64,000 nt of DNA. Source: an uncultured bacterium. GTDB lineage: Bacteria > Myxococcota_A > Bradymonadia > UBA7976 > VGTA01. This document shows positions 8,131-17,212 of this stretch, one piece after another. The DNA is taken from the NCBI GenBank assembly GCA_943788935.1, contig CALSSE010000020.1, positions 1 through 64,000 of the forward strand, given 5' to 3'. The notes beneath the pieces were generated by a model. That model did no database searches. It was not told where the DNA came from and worked only from the letters and a program-made list of their open reading frames with translations. Each line of letters begins with the position of its first letter. The stretch's first letter is position 1. Position numbers and translations under genes: made by a program.

Positions 8131-11100
8131 ATGAACCTTCAAGAACACATAGGTAATTATCTCCTCCTCAAGCAAGTCGAGCGACAAGGCGACTATGAGT
8201 TATTTATGGCGTCTAAGATCGACGCTCAACATCGCCAAGATTATTCTATTGAAGAGCAAGCTGACTATGTTCAGCTAATAGAAGTGCTGAGTACGCCGCG
8301 AGGTGAAGATCGCCACGAATCTGATGCACTTGAGCAGTTGCTAGAACGATATCACAAAGAGAGCGAGACTGCGGCATCATTAGGGTGGCAAATAATAGAT
8401 GACATTTCCCTCCCTGAGAGGGTCGCCGCTCAGCTTCAGCCGATATACTATCGACCATATAATGAAGGCGTCTCACTTCAGTCTCTCTTAGAGGTCATGA
8501 GGCAAAAAAACCGGCGTTTCCCTTTACCACAGGCACTTCATATCGCTCATTTTGTAATCAAGTCAGCCTATCAACTCTCAAGGATATGGCCGACTGGGAT
8601 CAGCCGTTTACCAGTGATCTCACATGTTGGATACCAAGGGATCCTCACTTTAAATGACACCTTCTTATACTCCACTTTGCTTGAAGACAATGAGAGGCTC
8701 AAGCAGCCACAAAGTCAGAGACCCTGGTCAGAGAGCATAGCGACACTAGTCACCGCTCTCACTTGTGATGTTCATCTCACAGGCCCGTCAACGACTAGTG
8801 GTGAGAGCGCTCTAAAACGTTCTATTGATGAGCGTTTTCAAGGACCTCCTCCTCTGAAGGCGACCCTAAAAAAGATCGTTGACTCACTCCTAAGTTTCAG
8901 CAGAGAGGAGGCACTCTCCCGAGGAGATCTCACAAGCGGAGATAATCAATCATCACTAGAGCTAGGATTAGAGGATGATGATCAGCATAGTTCCTTCCTC
9001 AAAGGTCTTATGACTGAGCTGAGTGAAGCGATTGAGCAAAGCTCACTCGATTGCCCACCTGCATTAATCGAGACCTTCCTCAACAGTATATATCCATTTG
9101 AGAGCGCCCAAGCCAAGCGCGAGTTAATCAAATTGAAACAGCGCGCTGTCGATGCCTTACTCCCATCTCAAGGTCGACTGCGCCTCACTAGCGTTGAAGA
9201 GCTTTTTGAGGGAGATGAGCATACACAGACGACATTAACCGTGATCCCTAGAATCGCTCCCTCAGTCCAAATGTATGATGCCTTATCTACAGATAGTGAG
9301 AGCGGCTCCGATGATGAACTTGCTCATGATATTGATTCTGATGAGCTCGTTATTAATCACGCTCTGATTGATCAAGGAGAATCAATCACTAAGTCCGAGT
9401 CTTCTTCTGATCAGCCCTCTCTTGATCAGCCCTCTCCTGATCAGCCCTCTCCTGATCAGCCCTCTCCTGATCAGCCCTCTCCTGATCAGCCCTCTCCTGA
9501 TCAGCCCTCTCCTGATCAGCCCTCTCCTGATCAGCCCTCTGAAGAAGAATCAGTCGAGCCCAGTACTGACTCCTCGTCCACCATACAACCGCCAAAGGGC
9601 TTATTGCCTCCTCGACCGTCTGACATTCTTTCATTAGAAGCACAGAGCCGTCGAGACCAAGGTCGTCAGCTCAACACCTTAGATCTACTAGGACCGGTAG
9701 ATGACTTCGACTCTATAGATATCACGGGAGTTCAAGCGAAAGCTCTTAAAGCTCAACATGAAGAGAAAGTCGAGGCATCGAGTGAGCCTGCTCAGAAGGA
9801 AAACCCTACAGGGGAACTTAAAGAGGATTTACTTGAAGCCAAAAGTCCATCCTCAGGCTTTGCTGGCTCCTTCAAGTATCCGGAGGGTTATGACCCTGCC
9901 GCTTCTAAGGTCTCCTCAGCGCGACGTGTAAGCTCTAATGTGAGCCCAGAACACACATTACGTGACTTCGATGACTCTGAGTACCATCAACCACTACCGG
10001 TCAAGTCAAAGGGTAGTTCGCACTTCTTGATGGCCGCGCTTTTAGCGATAATCACCGCCATCAGTTCGAATTATCTCGCAGAGTATGTGTCGACACCGAA
10101 GACGAGTCTTAAAAGCGAAAACTCAACAGCGACCTCTCTGTCTCCTAACCTACACGACCAATCTGCCCACCTCAAAGACTCTGCAGCAGACTCCAATAAA
10201 CGCTCTCATATTGATGAGCGCTCACCCAAAGAGCTCGATAAAACCTCTGAGACTCCTCCTGAGCCCCCTCCTCAAGCATGGAAACAGATACATCCTCTAC
10301 AGAGTGTTTTTAGACCTCTGTATGGTATGCAATGGATCGATCAAGTACATGAGCTTTCTGCACACGACTTAAAAGATACAGACTTAGTTCAAATAATGGC
10401 CCCAGGTTATTTACCCCTCACTATTCAATATTCTGAGTTAGTCAAAAATGGAGAAGATGATCGTCCTCTTCGATTATTACAAGGTTTGTCACCTCAGCTT
10501 ACACTCAAATTAAAGATCTCCCCAAAGAGCCGTCAAGTCTCTGTTAGGCTAAATGGTTTACTCCAAGAAGGCTTTCAAGCGCTGCCTCTCCCTCTAGACG
10601 TAATGAGCGTAATCGAGGTGACGCGTCCTCAATATCAGCCTCATATCTTCATCATTAAGCCAAACCTAAAGTCTCTATCTCGACAATCCATTTTCCTCAA
10701 ATCTGCCAAGCGTGCCAAACCATTAGTAACGCTTCGCTCAAGTACCGGTACCGCTCTGTTAATGAAGAGGGACTTAAGAAAAGACCCTCTCTCCCTCAAA
10801 AAATTAGAGCGAGGCCTAAGTCGGCTCCCTTATAGTAATGATTCATCTCTCGAATTCTCAGTGAAAAGTAAAAACCAAATCAGTGACCTTTGGCGATTTA
10901 GTCCGAGCGCTCAAGATATCCCGCCAGCGTATACCATTCGGTTAGAGACTCAAGAGAAGGGTCAAGGAGAGTTAAGTTTCAAGGGGGGACGTGGACTGAA
11001 GCTCAAAATACAGCCTATCGCTCAAGATGACTCAACTAAAGACGACCAAGCTAACTCAGAAGTAGAGCGACCCATTAATAAGAAACTAAGCTTAGAAGCA

Positions 11101-11283
11101 GGCTCCTATAAGATTTCATTATATGATCCAAAGCTAGATGCCTTATACCAATTCACTACAGTCATCTATAAAAAGAAGCGCAGCGAATGGAAACTAAAAA
11201 GAATCATGTCAGAAGAACAAGAGCAGGATCAACCTCAGCCCTCATGGCGAGCTGATTTTGTTCGTTTCCGCCCGTTAAGATGA
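8131..11283 (+). CDS. Large membrane protein with pseudokinase-like N-terminus and DQPSP repeats
   Basis: This 1050-residue protein resembles the Ser/Thr-kinase modules of myxobacteria at its N-terminus: IGNYLLLKQVERQGDYELFMASK mimics the glycine-rich loop region, and YNEGVSLQSLLEVMRQ...FPLPQALHIAHFVI mimics the hinge and helix E. Where HRD should stand it reads ISHVGYQGILTL (about 163-173), and no DFG motif follows, so it is probably catalytically dead. A disordered acidic region with nine DQPS(P/L) repeats (about 427-470) leads to one transmembrane segment (about 631-648), after which a roughly 400-residue basic, probably periplasmic region has no family I recognise. Likely role: scaffold or signalling receptor. 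The kinase relationship is inferred from pattern, not from catalytic residues. Confidence 0.6.
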   Translation: MNLQEHIGNYLLLKQVERQGDYELFMASKIDAQHRQDYSIEEQADYVQLIEVLSTPRGEDRHESDALEQLLERYHKESETAASLGWQIIDDISLPERVAAQLQPIYYRPYNEGVSLQSLLEVMRQKNRRFPLPQALHIAHFVIKSAYQLSRIWPTGISRLPVISHVGYQGILTLNDTFLYSTLLEDNERLKQPQSQRPWSESIATLVTALTCDVHLTGPSTTSGESALKRSIDERFQGPPPLKATLKKIVDSLLSFSREEALSRGDLTSGDNQSSLELGLEDDDQHSSFLKGLMTELSEAIEQSSLDCPPALIETFLNSIYPFESAQAKRELIKLKQRAVDALLPSQGRLRLTSVEELFEGDEHTQTTLTVIPRIAPSVQMYDALSTDSESGSDDELAHDIDSDELVINHALIDQGESITKSESSSDQPSLDQPSPDQPSPDQPSPDQPSPDQPSPDQPSPDQPSPDQPSEEESVEPSTDSSSTIQPPKGLLPPRPSDILSLEAQSRRDQGRQLNTLDLLGPVDDFDSIDITGVQAKALKAQHEEKVEASSEPAQKENPTGELKEDLLEAKSPSSGFAGSFKYPEGYDPAASKVSSARRVSSNVSPEHTLRDFDDSEYHQPLPVKSKGSSHFLMAALLAIITAISSNYLAEYVSTPKTSLKSENSTATSLSPNLHDQSAHLKDSAADSNKRSHIDERSPKELDKTSETPPEPPPQAWKQIHPLQSVFRPLYGMQWIDQVHELSAHDLKDTDLVQIMAPGYLPLTIQYSELVKNGEDDRPLRLLQGLSPQLTLKLKISPKSRQVSVRLNGLLQEGFQALPLPLDVMSVIEVTRPQYQPHIFIIKPNLKSLSRQSIFLKSAKRAKPLVTLRSSTGTALLMKRDLRKDPLSLKKLERGLSRLPYSNDSSLEFSVKSKNQISDLWRFSPSAQDIPPAYTIRLETQEKGQGELSFKGGRGLKLKIQPIAQDDSTKDDQANSEVERPINKKLSLEAGSYKISLYDPKLDALYQFTTVIYKKKRSEWKLKRIMSEEQEQDQPQPSWRADFVRFRPLR
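9409..9540 (+). repeat. 15-bp in-frame tandem repeat, 8.8 copies (DQPSP)
   Basis: The unit GATCAGCCCTCTCCT is repeated nine times; the first copy has Leu in place of the last Pro and the final one lacks the last codon. The copies are otherwise identical at DNA level, indicating recent expansion. It lies in the disordered linker of the pseudokinase-like protein. Confidence 0.95.
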
Positions 11284-11300
11284 TCTCTCAGAGAGGTTAG

Positions 11301-11336
11301 CCAGTGAGTTTTTAGACACCAGTGAGTTTTTAGAGA
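11301..11336. repeat. 18-bp tandem duplication over the enoyl-CoA hydratase stop
   Basis: CCAGTGAGTTTTTAGACA and CCAGTGAGTTTTTAGAGA are adjacent, differing at one base. The copy at 11319-11336 contains the TAA stop (11330-11332, minus strand) of the enoyl-CoA hydratase-like gene; the other copy lies just beyond it. Confidence 0.8.
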
Positions 11337-12178
11337 AATCTTGACCAAAGAGGTCTAGTGAGCCACATCCCTCCAAATACCGCCGCAGGTATATATTTCC
11401 TCTTACTCAGTAGGAATTTGCATTGGCCCAGTATAAAGGGGCTCGCCAAGAATGCATCAGCGAGTAAAGCTGACTCTTGAGCGTTTACCGCTTTAAGTTC
11501 TTTGCGCCCTTGAGTTGAGCTGTCATACGTTCGAAAGCGACGATCACGTCCCTCATCTATCCACTGTTGAGCGAGTGCCTGCGCCGCTATCCATAGCTGA
11601 TCATTCGCTACAACTTGATCGACGAGCCCGCACTGTAAGGCCTCTGCTGCAGAGGGAACCCACCCCTCTTGGTTTAGCATACGTTGGGCCTCAGTCGTAC
11701 CCATCAGACGAGCAAACATGACGCTTGAACACCCCTCTGGAGGAATCCCGAGTCTAGCAAAGGGAGTAGAGAAGGTCGCGCTCTCTGCGGCGATGGTAGC
11801 ATCACACAGAGTCGCCGAGGTCACGCTAGCACCGATCGCCGGCCCATTGATAGCGATAATAATCGGCTTAGTTAGATCAAGAAAAGCGTCAAACAGGGCT
11901 TGATTATGCTCAATAATCTGCGCTCTCAAACGCGCCGGATGACCTAGTTTCAAGGTAGCGCCAAGGTTAACCCCCGCGCAATAATATCGCCCGATCCCCG
12001 TGAAGATGATCACCTTCACTTCTTCATTTCGCTCGGCGTCCAAAAAAGCGCTTTTAAAGGCGCTCATCATCTCCATCGTCCAACCATTGAGCTTCTCGGG
12101 TCGATTCATCGTCAAGGTGAGAACTCCTCTCTCGAGAGAGGAGAGGAGGGGTGAAATCGTTACATCTGTTAAGCTCAT
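11330..12178 (-). CDS. Enoyl-CoA hydratase/isomerase family protein
   Basis: A crotonase-fold protein of 282 residues. The oxyanion-hole loops are visible as YYCAGVNL (about 66-72) and NGPAIGAS (111-118), followed by FARLGIPPEGCSS, with a Glu at about 148 in a position used by delta3,delta2-enoyl-CoA isomerases; a second hydratase Glu in the first loop is not evident. It most likely acts on acyl-CoA in fatty-acid breakdown, isomerase being slightly more likely than hydratase. Its start overlaps the stop of the FGE-like lipoprotein gene by four bases (ATGA), so the two are co-translated, which is functionally odd. The C-terminus is rather hydrophobic and aromatic. Confidence 0.85.
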   Translation of the reverse strand: MSLTDVTISPLLSSLERGVLTLTMNRPEKLNGWTMEMMSAFKSAFLDAERNEEVKVIIFTGIGRYYCAGVNLGATLKLGHPARLRAQIIEHNQALFDAFLDLTKPIIIAINGPAIGASVTSATLCDATIAAESATFSTPFARLGIPPEGCSSVMFARLMGTTEAQRMLNQEGWVPSAAEALQCGLVDQVVANDQLWIAAQALAQQWIDEGRDRRFRTYDSSTQGRKELKAVNAQESALLADAFLASPFILGQCKFLLSKRKYIPAAVFGGMWLTRPLWSRFL

Positions 12179-14034
12179 GGCGTAACTGACTCCTCAAGTG
12201 TAGTTGCCTCTTCAATCGCCTTAGCGACCCTAAAGCCGATCCCTACTGCAGCGCGGTTAGATTTAGATCTCATCGTCGCCGAAGCGCCAGTGACCTTCGT
12301 CATATAAGCTCCCCCTCGAAGTACTCGATGAACCTGTTGAGTCGCCGAACAATCAGTCTCTGAGCAAACCGGTCGACCATTCGTTAAGAGGCTCTCATAA
12401 GTAGGACGATATTCATCTAAGGTCCACTCCCACACATTACCGATCATGTCACATAATCCCTGTTGGCTCATCCCATCGGGTTTACTACAGACCGGCCAAG
12501 GCTTACCCTTACCGCAACCTTTAGCTCTGGACACTTTAGTTTTACTGACCCCCTTCTTTGAGAGGCGAATGATCGCTCTCTGACAGGAAGTCTCTTGCTC
12601 TCCCCATGGGTAACGAGCATTTACTCCCGCGCTCCTCGCCGCATACTCCCACTGAGCTTCACTTGGAAGGTCCCCCCCTACCCACTGTGCATATTCACGA
12701 GCTTGCGCCCAGGTTACACAATTTATGGGCATCTGGCTCGCTTGTGAGCGATAATAGGTACAGCCACGCTTTGATCTTTTGGGGGGCGAGCAATGACCCG
12801 ACTCTACGCAGCGCTGATAGCTCTCCACCGTCACCTCGGTCGCGGAGAGATAAAATGCTTTGAGCTTGATCTCTTTAATCGGCTTAGCGTCCTCATATCG
12901 ACTCGGATCGCCAATGCTAAATTGACCTCCAGGAATGTTGATCCATCGAGTTTCACTTCGGACCACCTCACCCAACTCTTTATCTACCAGAGGACTCATA
13001 CTGGCGAGCATACTCTTCGCTTCTTCACCTACTGATGTCTCTCGACTTCTCTGCGCTCGCTTTAGCAATACCCGCGCTCTCTTCATCTTCTTTAAGACCA
13101 ACTCTAAGTCTGAGGTCTCTGACTCTCTCAATGTCTTAGCCTCTGCAATGTATATCTTAGCCAAGCTCAACTGAGCGGTATTTAAGCCGCCGGTAGCAGC
13201 GACCGCGAACCAACGCTTTGCCGCGCTTATATTGACGTAGTCTTTAGCGCCCTCAACCCCCTTATTATAGATATGACCGAGGTTATTGGCCGCCGTCACC
13301 TCACCGAGGTCTGCCGCTTGGCGATAATAAGCGATCGCCTTATCAAGATTAGCGGTCGTCCCCTTTCCATGACGATAAAAGAAACCTGCAGCGAGGGTCG
13401 CTCTCTTATGACCTTGAGCTGCGGCAGCTTCATACCACTCTAAAGCCTCAATCTCACTCTGCTCTATTCCCTCTCCCCGCTCCAAGCGACGACCTAACTT
13501 GAACTGAGCTTCAGGGTTTCCCAATTTAGCCTCTCCTTGGAGCGTAGTCAGCTCTCCGAGCTCTTCATAGACCTCGGCAGCATTTTGTAAAGCCTCAGTC
13601 AGCTGATTATCAGCAGAGTCATTAGCTCTAAGTTCATCGGCTAAGGCGCTTAACTTAATCCGCTCTACGAGCCCATTAATCTCCGAGATCGATCGATCGA
13701 TGAGCTTTACTTGTGACTCTGCCTCGTTCACTCGAGCCGAGACATCTTCTAATAAGCCCTGTGAAGAGGTAGAGTCTGCTCGATAGCGATCTTGAAGGAT
13801 CAAGAGACTCTGAACCTGAGCAGCGAGCTTCTCTCGCTGTGCTCTCATGGAGAGTAAACGATCCTCTCCCTCTCTTAATCGACGGCGAAGTTGAGCGGGT
13901 ATCTTATTGAGATCGACACTGATCTCAGCCTCTCTCTCAAGGTCGGCAGTGGTGCTTGATTGGCACGCAAACAATGCGAACATTGAGCCTACTAATGAGA
14001 TATGAAGAGAGAATACACGAACAGAGGAATACAT
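12175..14034 (-). CDS. Lipoprotein with coiled coil, Sel1 repeats and FGE/SUMF1-like domain
   Basis: A lipobox (MFALFAC, Cys about 24) is followed by a coiled-coil stretch, three or four Sel1-type TPR repeats (about 175-315; for example EALEWYEAAAAQGHKRA) and a C-terminal formylglycine-generating-enzyme/sulfatase-modifying-factor domain (about 380-610; LSATEVTVESYQRC, LPSEAQWEYAAR, MIGNVWEWT, RVLRGGAYM, IGFRVAK). Such extracytoplasmic SUMF1-like domains in myxobacteria are often non-enzymatic sugar/ligand-binding modules, and no sulfatase is nearby. I chose the ATG at 14034 because GGAG lies 6 nt upstream and a proper signal peptide starts there; the upstream in-frame ATG at 14082 has neither and would overlap the preceding gene. 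It probably forms an operon with the coiled-coil lipoprotein upstream and the enoyl-CoA hydratase homologue downstream. Confidence 0.82.
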   Translation of the reverse strand: MYSSVRVFSLHISLVGSMFALFACQSSTTADLEREAEISVDLNKIPAQLRRRLREGEDRLLSMRAQREKLAAQVQSLLILQDRYRADSTSSQGLLEDVSARVNEAESQVKLIDRSISEINGLVERIKLSALADELRANDSADNQLTEALQNAAEVYEELGELTTLQGEAKLGNPEAQFKLGRRLERGEGIEQSEIEALEWYEAAAAQGHKRATLAAGFFYRHGKGTTANLDKAIAYYRQAADLGEVTAANNLGHIYNKGVEGAKDYVNISAAKRWFAVAATGGLNTAQLSLAKIYIAEAKTLRESETSDLELVLKKMKRARVLLKRAQRSRETSVGEEAKSMLASMSPLVDKELGEVVRSETRWINIPGGQFSIGDPSRYEDAKPIKEIKLKAFYLSATEVTVESYQRCVESGHCSPPKRSKRGCTYYRSQASQMPINCVTWAQAREYAQWVGGDLPSEAQWEYAARSAGVNARYPWGEQETSCQRAIIRLSKKGVSKTKVSRAKGCGKGKPWPVCSKPDGMSQQGLCDMIGNVWEWTLDEYRPTYESLLTNGRPVCSETDCSATQQVHRVLRGGAYMTKVTGASATMRSKSNRAAVGIGFRVAKAIEEATTLEESVTP

Positions 14035-14068
14035 TTGAAACTCCATATTCTTGAAGCGTGATCGACCA

Positions 14069-14830
14069 TTAAAGCTCGTCAATAAGGTTCACATCTTCAT
14101 TAGAGAGGCCATTATTTGCGCCATCACTGACAGAACTCGGAGCATTGAAAACATCATCGAGATCGACATCGATGATCGAATCGAGCTCTGCGATCGTCTT
14201 GTCCATTTCCTTGAGTAAGCCCTTGGCTAACTCTCCGTCATACTCGCTCTTTAGTTTACGCTGCTCTTCCATATCGTTTAGTAAACCGATATTGTTCTTA
14301 AGGATTTCAATCTTACCCTCAAGTTGAGCGATTTTAAGCCCCAGTTGGTCACTTACTGCCGCGTTCCCATCTTTTGACTTTTGAGAAACTTGTAGCGCCT
14401 TATTTGCGGATTTTAGCTTCGCGGTCGCTACGCTGAGTTTAGTCTTCACCTTAACTTTAAGCATATTGAGCTTAGACTTAGTGATCTTCTTACCCTTGCT
14501 GGTCTTATAGGGAGCCCCCTTGGTCTCCATCCCCTCGATCTTGTCGAGCTGACCTTGGAGAGTCTTCACAGCAGAATCTGACTTATTCACATCTTCTTGA
14601 TAACTCTCACCATTTTTAGCGCTCAGCTTGGAGTTGATCTTCGCCTTACGTTGAGCGGCCTTTAGTTTAACCAACATCTTCTCTGCTGATTTGAGCTGAA
14701 TATCATATTTTCCAATCTGCTCATTAATCTTAGCGACCATCTTATCGACAACCACCTCAGATTGTGTACAGGCGGTCGTAGAGAGAGAGAGCACCATGAA
14801 ACAAAAGATTACTTTATGGATAGATGTCAT
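14069..14830 (-). CDS. Coiled-coil lipoprotein, unknown function
   Basis: A 253-residue protein with a lipoprotein signal peptide ending LSTTAC (Cys 21). The rest is a Lys/Ala/Gln-rich, heptad-like helix throughout (for example KINEQIGKYDIQLKSAEKML), with an acidic C-terminal end rich in Asp and Asn. I recognise no family. It stands 34 bp before the Sel1/FGE-like lipoprotein gene, which also has a coiled-coil N-terminus, so the two may form a hetero-oligomer anchored in the envelope. This is inference from co-location and similar predicted structure. Confidence 0.75.
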   Translation of the reverse strand: MTSIHKVIFCFMVLSLSTTACTQSEVVVDKMVAKINEQIGKYDIQLKSAEKMLVKLKAAQRKAKINSKLSAKNGESYQEDVNKSDSAVKTLQGQLDKIEGMETKGAPYKTSKGKKITKSKLNMLKVKVKTKLSVATAKLKSANKALQVSQKSKDGNAAVSDQLGLKIAQLEGKIEILKNNIGLLNDMEEQRKLKSEYDGELAKGLLKEMDKTIAELDSIIDVDLDDVFNAPSSVSDGANNGLSNEDVNLIDEL

Positions 14831-14974
14831 TAATTTTACTCAATATTTACGAGGGTTCACAAATGGATATTTGCATAGAAATAAGTCAAATAACAGTAGA
14901 CCGATCTACTAAAAAGTAAACTCATATTAAGCGGTGATACGCATCTCTTTACGCTCATCAAAGCCCATAAACTC

Positions 14975-17020
14975 TTAGTGTTGTAAAAGCCCCTCAAGAA
15001 CCTCACTGCTGACCGATTGCCTCTCTGAGAACTCTGTGAGCGCTCTAACGCCGGCTTGGCTGCACACATATCGCTCAATAGCACAAAGCTGTTCAAGGAG
15101 CTTAACGGCCTCATCGGTACCGTGATCTCGCTTACCTAGATATTGGTATATCGAGCAGCGAACTCCCTCATAGTCTAGGTGATGCTTTACGAGCTCAACT
15201 AATCGACTAGAAACCTCGGTTCCTTGGTCCATATAGCTTAAGAGCCTCAAAGACTTCGAGACTAAGCTCGGTTCTCCCTCCATAACAGTCAAGAGAACCT
15301 CGATTAGGAGGGCATCACTGATGAGACTCAGATGACGAGGCTCAGCGAAATAGCTTAAGACACCTCGATAACGCGCTTCATAAATATTGTATCGCTCAGA
15401 ATAAGAGAAGGCCTCAGGCTCATTCAACTGCGATGACCAAGTGTGATCAGCCATATCACTCAGATCTTTAAAGCCCAGCCTCAGTTCACCCTGACCCCAT
15501 GAGCGATGGTCAGAGTGATGAATATCATGCCATGGTCGTTTAATGGAGAGGTTGAGCGCCTCTTCAAAAGACTCTCTCCCCGACTCCTTATAAAGCAGTG
15601 TCATCTCCCATTTTAGTCTTGGAAGAGCATCACCGACAGAGCGACTGATCTCCGGAGACCGCTCCGCACAATAGATTAATCTCTCCAGCGCATCACAAAG
15701 CAGAAGAAACTGAGAACTAGTATACACCTCACGATGATAAGCGGCGCGCTTATTTGTTTCTATCTGTAACATATGATCATAATCACTCCCCTGTACTTTA
15801 TTCAGTCTCTGCTGCTCAGTTAAGTGATCTTGAATCATAGAGCAGTAACTGAAAGCTCTCTCTGGACTGAGGTCAAATAAGCTCTCTTCAAGTGAAGAGG
15901 TGGTCCACTCGACGAGCCTCATATGCTCATCTTCACTGAGCGAGGTCGAGGCACTCTCCGATGGTTTAGCCTCTCCCCAGTTGATCACGTTGTAACAGCT
16001 GAGTTTACTACGATTGAGAGAGAGCCCAAGACTTCTAGCGCAGGCGGCGAGCTCTCTTAACGGGCCTCGTCTCAAAGCGATCTCTCTCGCCTGATATTGC
16101 TCACTTGTTGTGGTCAAGATACAGATATCATCTAGATAGCGGAAGACGCGATAGCCACGTTCGGAGATCATCATCATCTCTCTGTCGAGAGGTCGAAGAT
16201 AACATTGAGCGAGCAGGGTGGAAGCGACTGGACCCTGAGGGATACCTATATTCGGTAGACGCCGCTCATGAGAGCCTTGCCATTGATCAAGACCCATTGT
16301 CAGCACCTCTATGATCTCTCTATCTACACCCAGTTCATCGTGCAGGAGCTCAAAAAGAACTTGATGATTGATAGAGTCATAAAAAGAGGTGATATCTAAC
16401 TGGAGTGACCTCTGATCGAATTCCGACTTTAAGTCTCCACGACCGATGCGCTCGCTATGAAATCGCTGCCAATGCGCAAAATAATTCTCAAAGAGCGAAT
16501 AGTGTATCTCATCTTGCCCAAAGATCTCTATTCCCATGAGCGCCTCTGCCCGCAGAGGAGGAGAGAGGTTGACGGTCATCTGTGGATCTTTGATATGAGC
16601 CATCTTTTCGGCGATATGGTCAGCGATGAGTTGATAAACAAGCCCATCGGTGAGGGAGAGCTGAGTCATAAGCCTCTCGGTCCCATCTTTTTTGGGTTCT
16701 CTGAGATAAATTGGTCTCTGAGGAGTCCATCCTTTGAGGAGAGATTCGTAAAGCGTGGTGAGCTCTTCTTCTTGTGCCCAGTAAACCTCACAGCGAATAT
16801 CATCGCTCACTTGGCCATTATTAGATCGCCATCGATCACGAGAGATCTCATATCGACTCAATATATCACCTCCCTCTAAACGCTCTAGAGCGAGAGGGTC
16901 GCAGCCGTGTTGATCACCTTGGGCGAAGAGCCGTTTAGCGGCCAATTTTAAAGTCTGGGGAGTAAGCAGCTGAACAGGGAGCTTAATGGTCGATCCTTGA
17001 TGAGTATCATTTAAGCGCAT
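14975..17020 (-). CDS. Free-standing reverse transcriptase with helical C-terminal half (Abi/unknown-group-like)
   Basis: A 681-residue RNA-directed DNA polymerase. Fingers region: IYLREPKKDGTERLM (about 104-118) and DGLVYQLIADHI. Motif A is LDITSFYDSI (208-217), motif B GIPQGPVAS (259-267), motif C YLDDI (295-299), and LSLNRSKLSCY (about 333-343) is the next motif. All catalytic Asp residues are present. From about residue 380 onward there is no RNase H, maturase (X/zinc) or integrase domain but an all-alpha region resembling HEAT-type repeats (about 530-680). No intron RNA, retron msr-msd, transposase or target repeat is visible. This combination fits Abi-type or unknown-group defence reverse transcriptases more than group II introns. 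It has its own Shine-Dalgarno (GGAGAGGA) and is flanked by housekeeping genes, not a recognisable defence island. Confidence 0.85.
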   Translation of the reverse strand: MRLNDTHQGSTIKLPVQLLTPQTLKLAAKRLFAQGDQHGCDPLALERLEGGDILSRYEISRDRWRSNNGQVSDDIRCEVYWAQEEELTTLYESLLKGWTPQRPIYLREPKKDGTERLMTQLSLTDGLVYQLIADHIAEKMAHIKDPQMTVNLSPPLRAEALMGIEIFGQDEIHYSLFENYFAHWQRFHSERIGRGDLKSEFDQRSLQLDITSFYDSINHQVLFELLHDELGVDREIIEVLTMGLDQWQGSHERRLPNIGIPQGPVASTLLAQCYLRPLDREMMMISERGYRVFRYLDDICILTTTSEQYQAREIALRRGPLRELAACARSLGLSLNRSKLSCYNVINWGEAKPSESASTSLSEDEHMRLVEWTTSSLEESLFDLSPERAFSYCSMIQDHLTEQQRLNKVQGSDYDHMLQIETNKRAAYHREVYTSSQFLLLCDALERLIYCAERSPEISRSVGDALPRLKWEMTLLYKESGRESFEEALNLSIKRPWHDIHHSDHRSWGQGELRLGFKDLSDMADHTWSSQLNEPEAFSYSERYNIYEARYRGVLSYFAEPRHLSLISDALLIEVLLTVMEGEPSLVSKSLRLLSYMDQGTEVSSRLVELVKHHLDYEGVRCSIYQYLGKRDHGTDEAVKLLEQLCAIERYVCSQAGVRALTEFSERQSVSSEVLEGLLQH

Positions 17021-17160
17021 AGTGTATATCCTCTCCTAGAGTAGAAACGAGATACAGACTTAACGAATAAACAATGATGATCGTGACATGCGATGAGCTG
17101 AAAACTTTTTTATCCCTCTACTACTTTTCTCAGTGATTTAGGTTACGATTTAGGTTTCTG

Positions 17161-17199
17161 AAGTAGAGAGAAGTAGAGAGAAGTAGAGAGAAGTAGAGA
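17161..17199. repeat. 10-bp tandem repeat, four copies, downstream of hemF-like gene
   Basis: AAGTAGAGAG is repeated four times, ending 13 nt from the hemF-like stop codon. It occupies part of the 192-bp gap between that gene and the reverse transcriptase; the rest of the gap shows only an A/T-rich stretch likely to hold the reverse transcriptase promoter. Confidence 0.9.
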
Positions 17200-17212
17200 A
17201 ACTCATAACGCT

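Noticed and set aside
9368..9643. Alternative frames through the DQPSP repeats (LLISP repeats; antisense ERADQ repeats)
   Set aside because: Repeat-driven open frames inside a clear larger gene.
12175..14034. Genuine sulfatase-activating formylglycine enzyme
   Set aside because: No sulfatase nearby, lipoprotein location and Sel1 fusion; the FGE Cys pair of true enzymes is not evident.
14831..17212. Retron msr-msd RNA or group II intron RNA beside the reverse transcriptase
   Set aside because: No inverted repeat pair of the retron type and no domain V hairpin recognised in either flank by eye.
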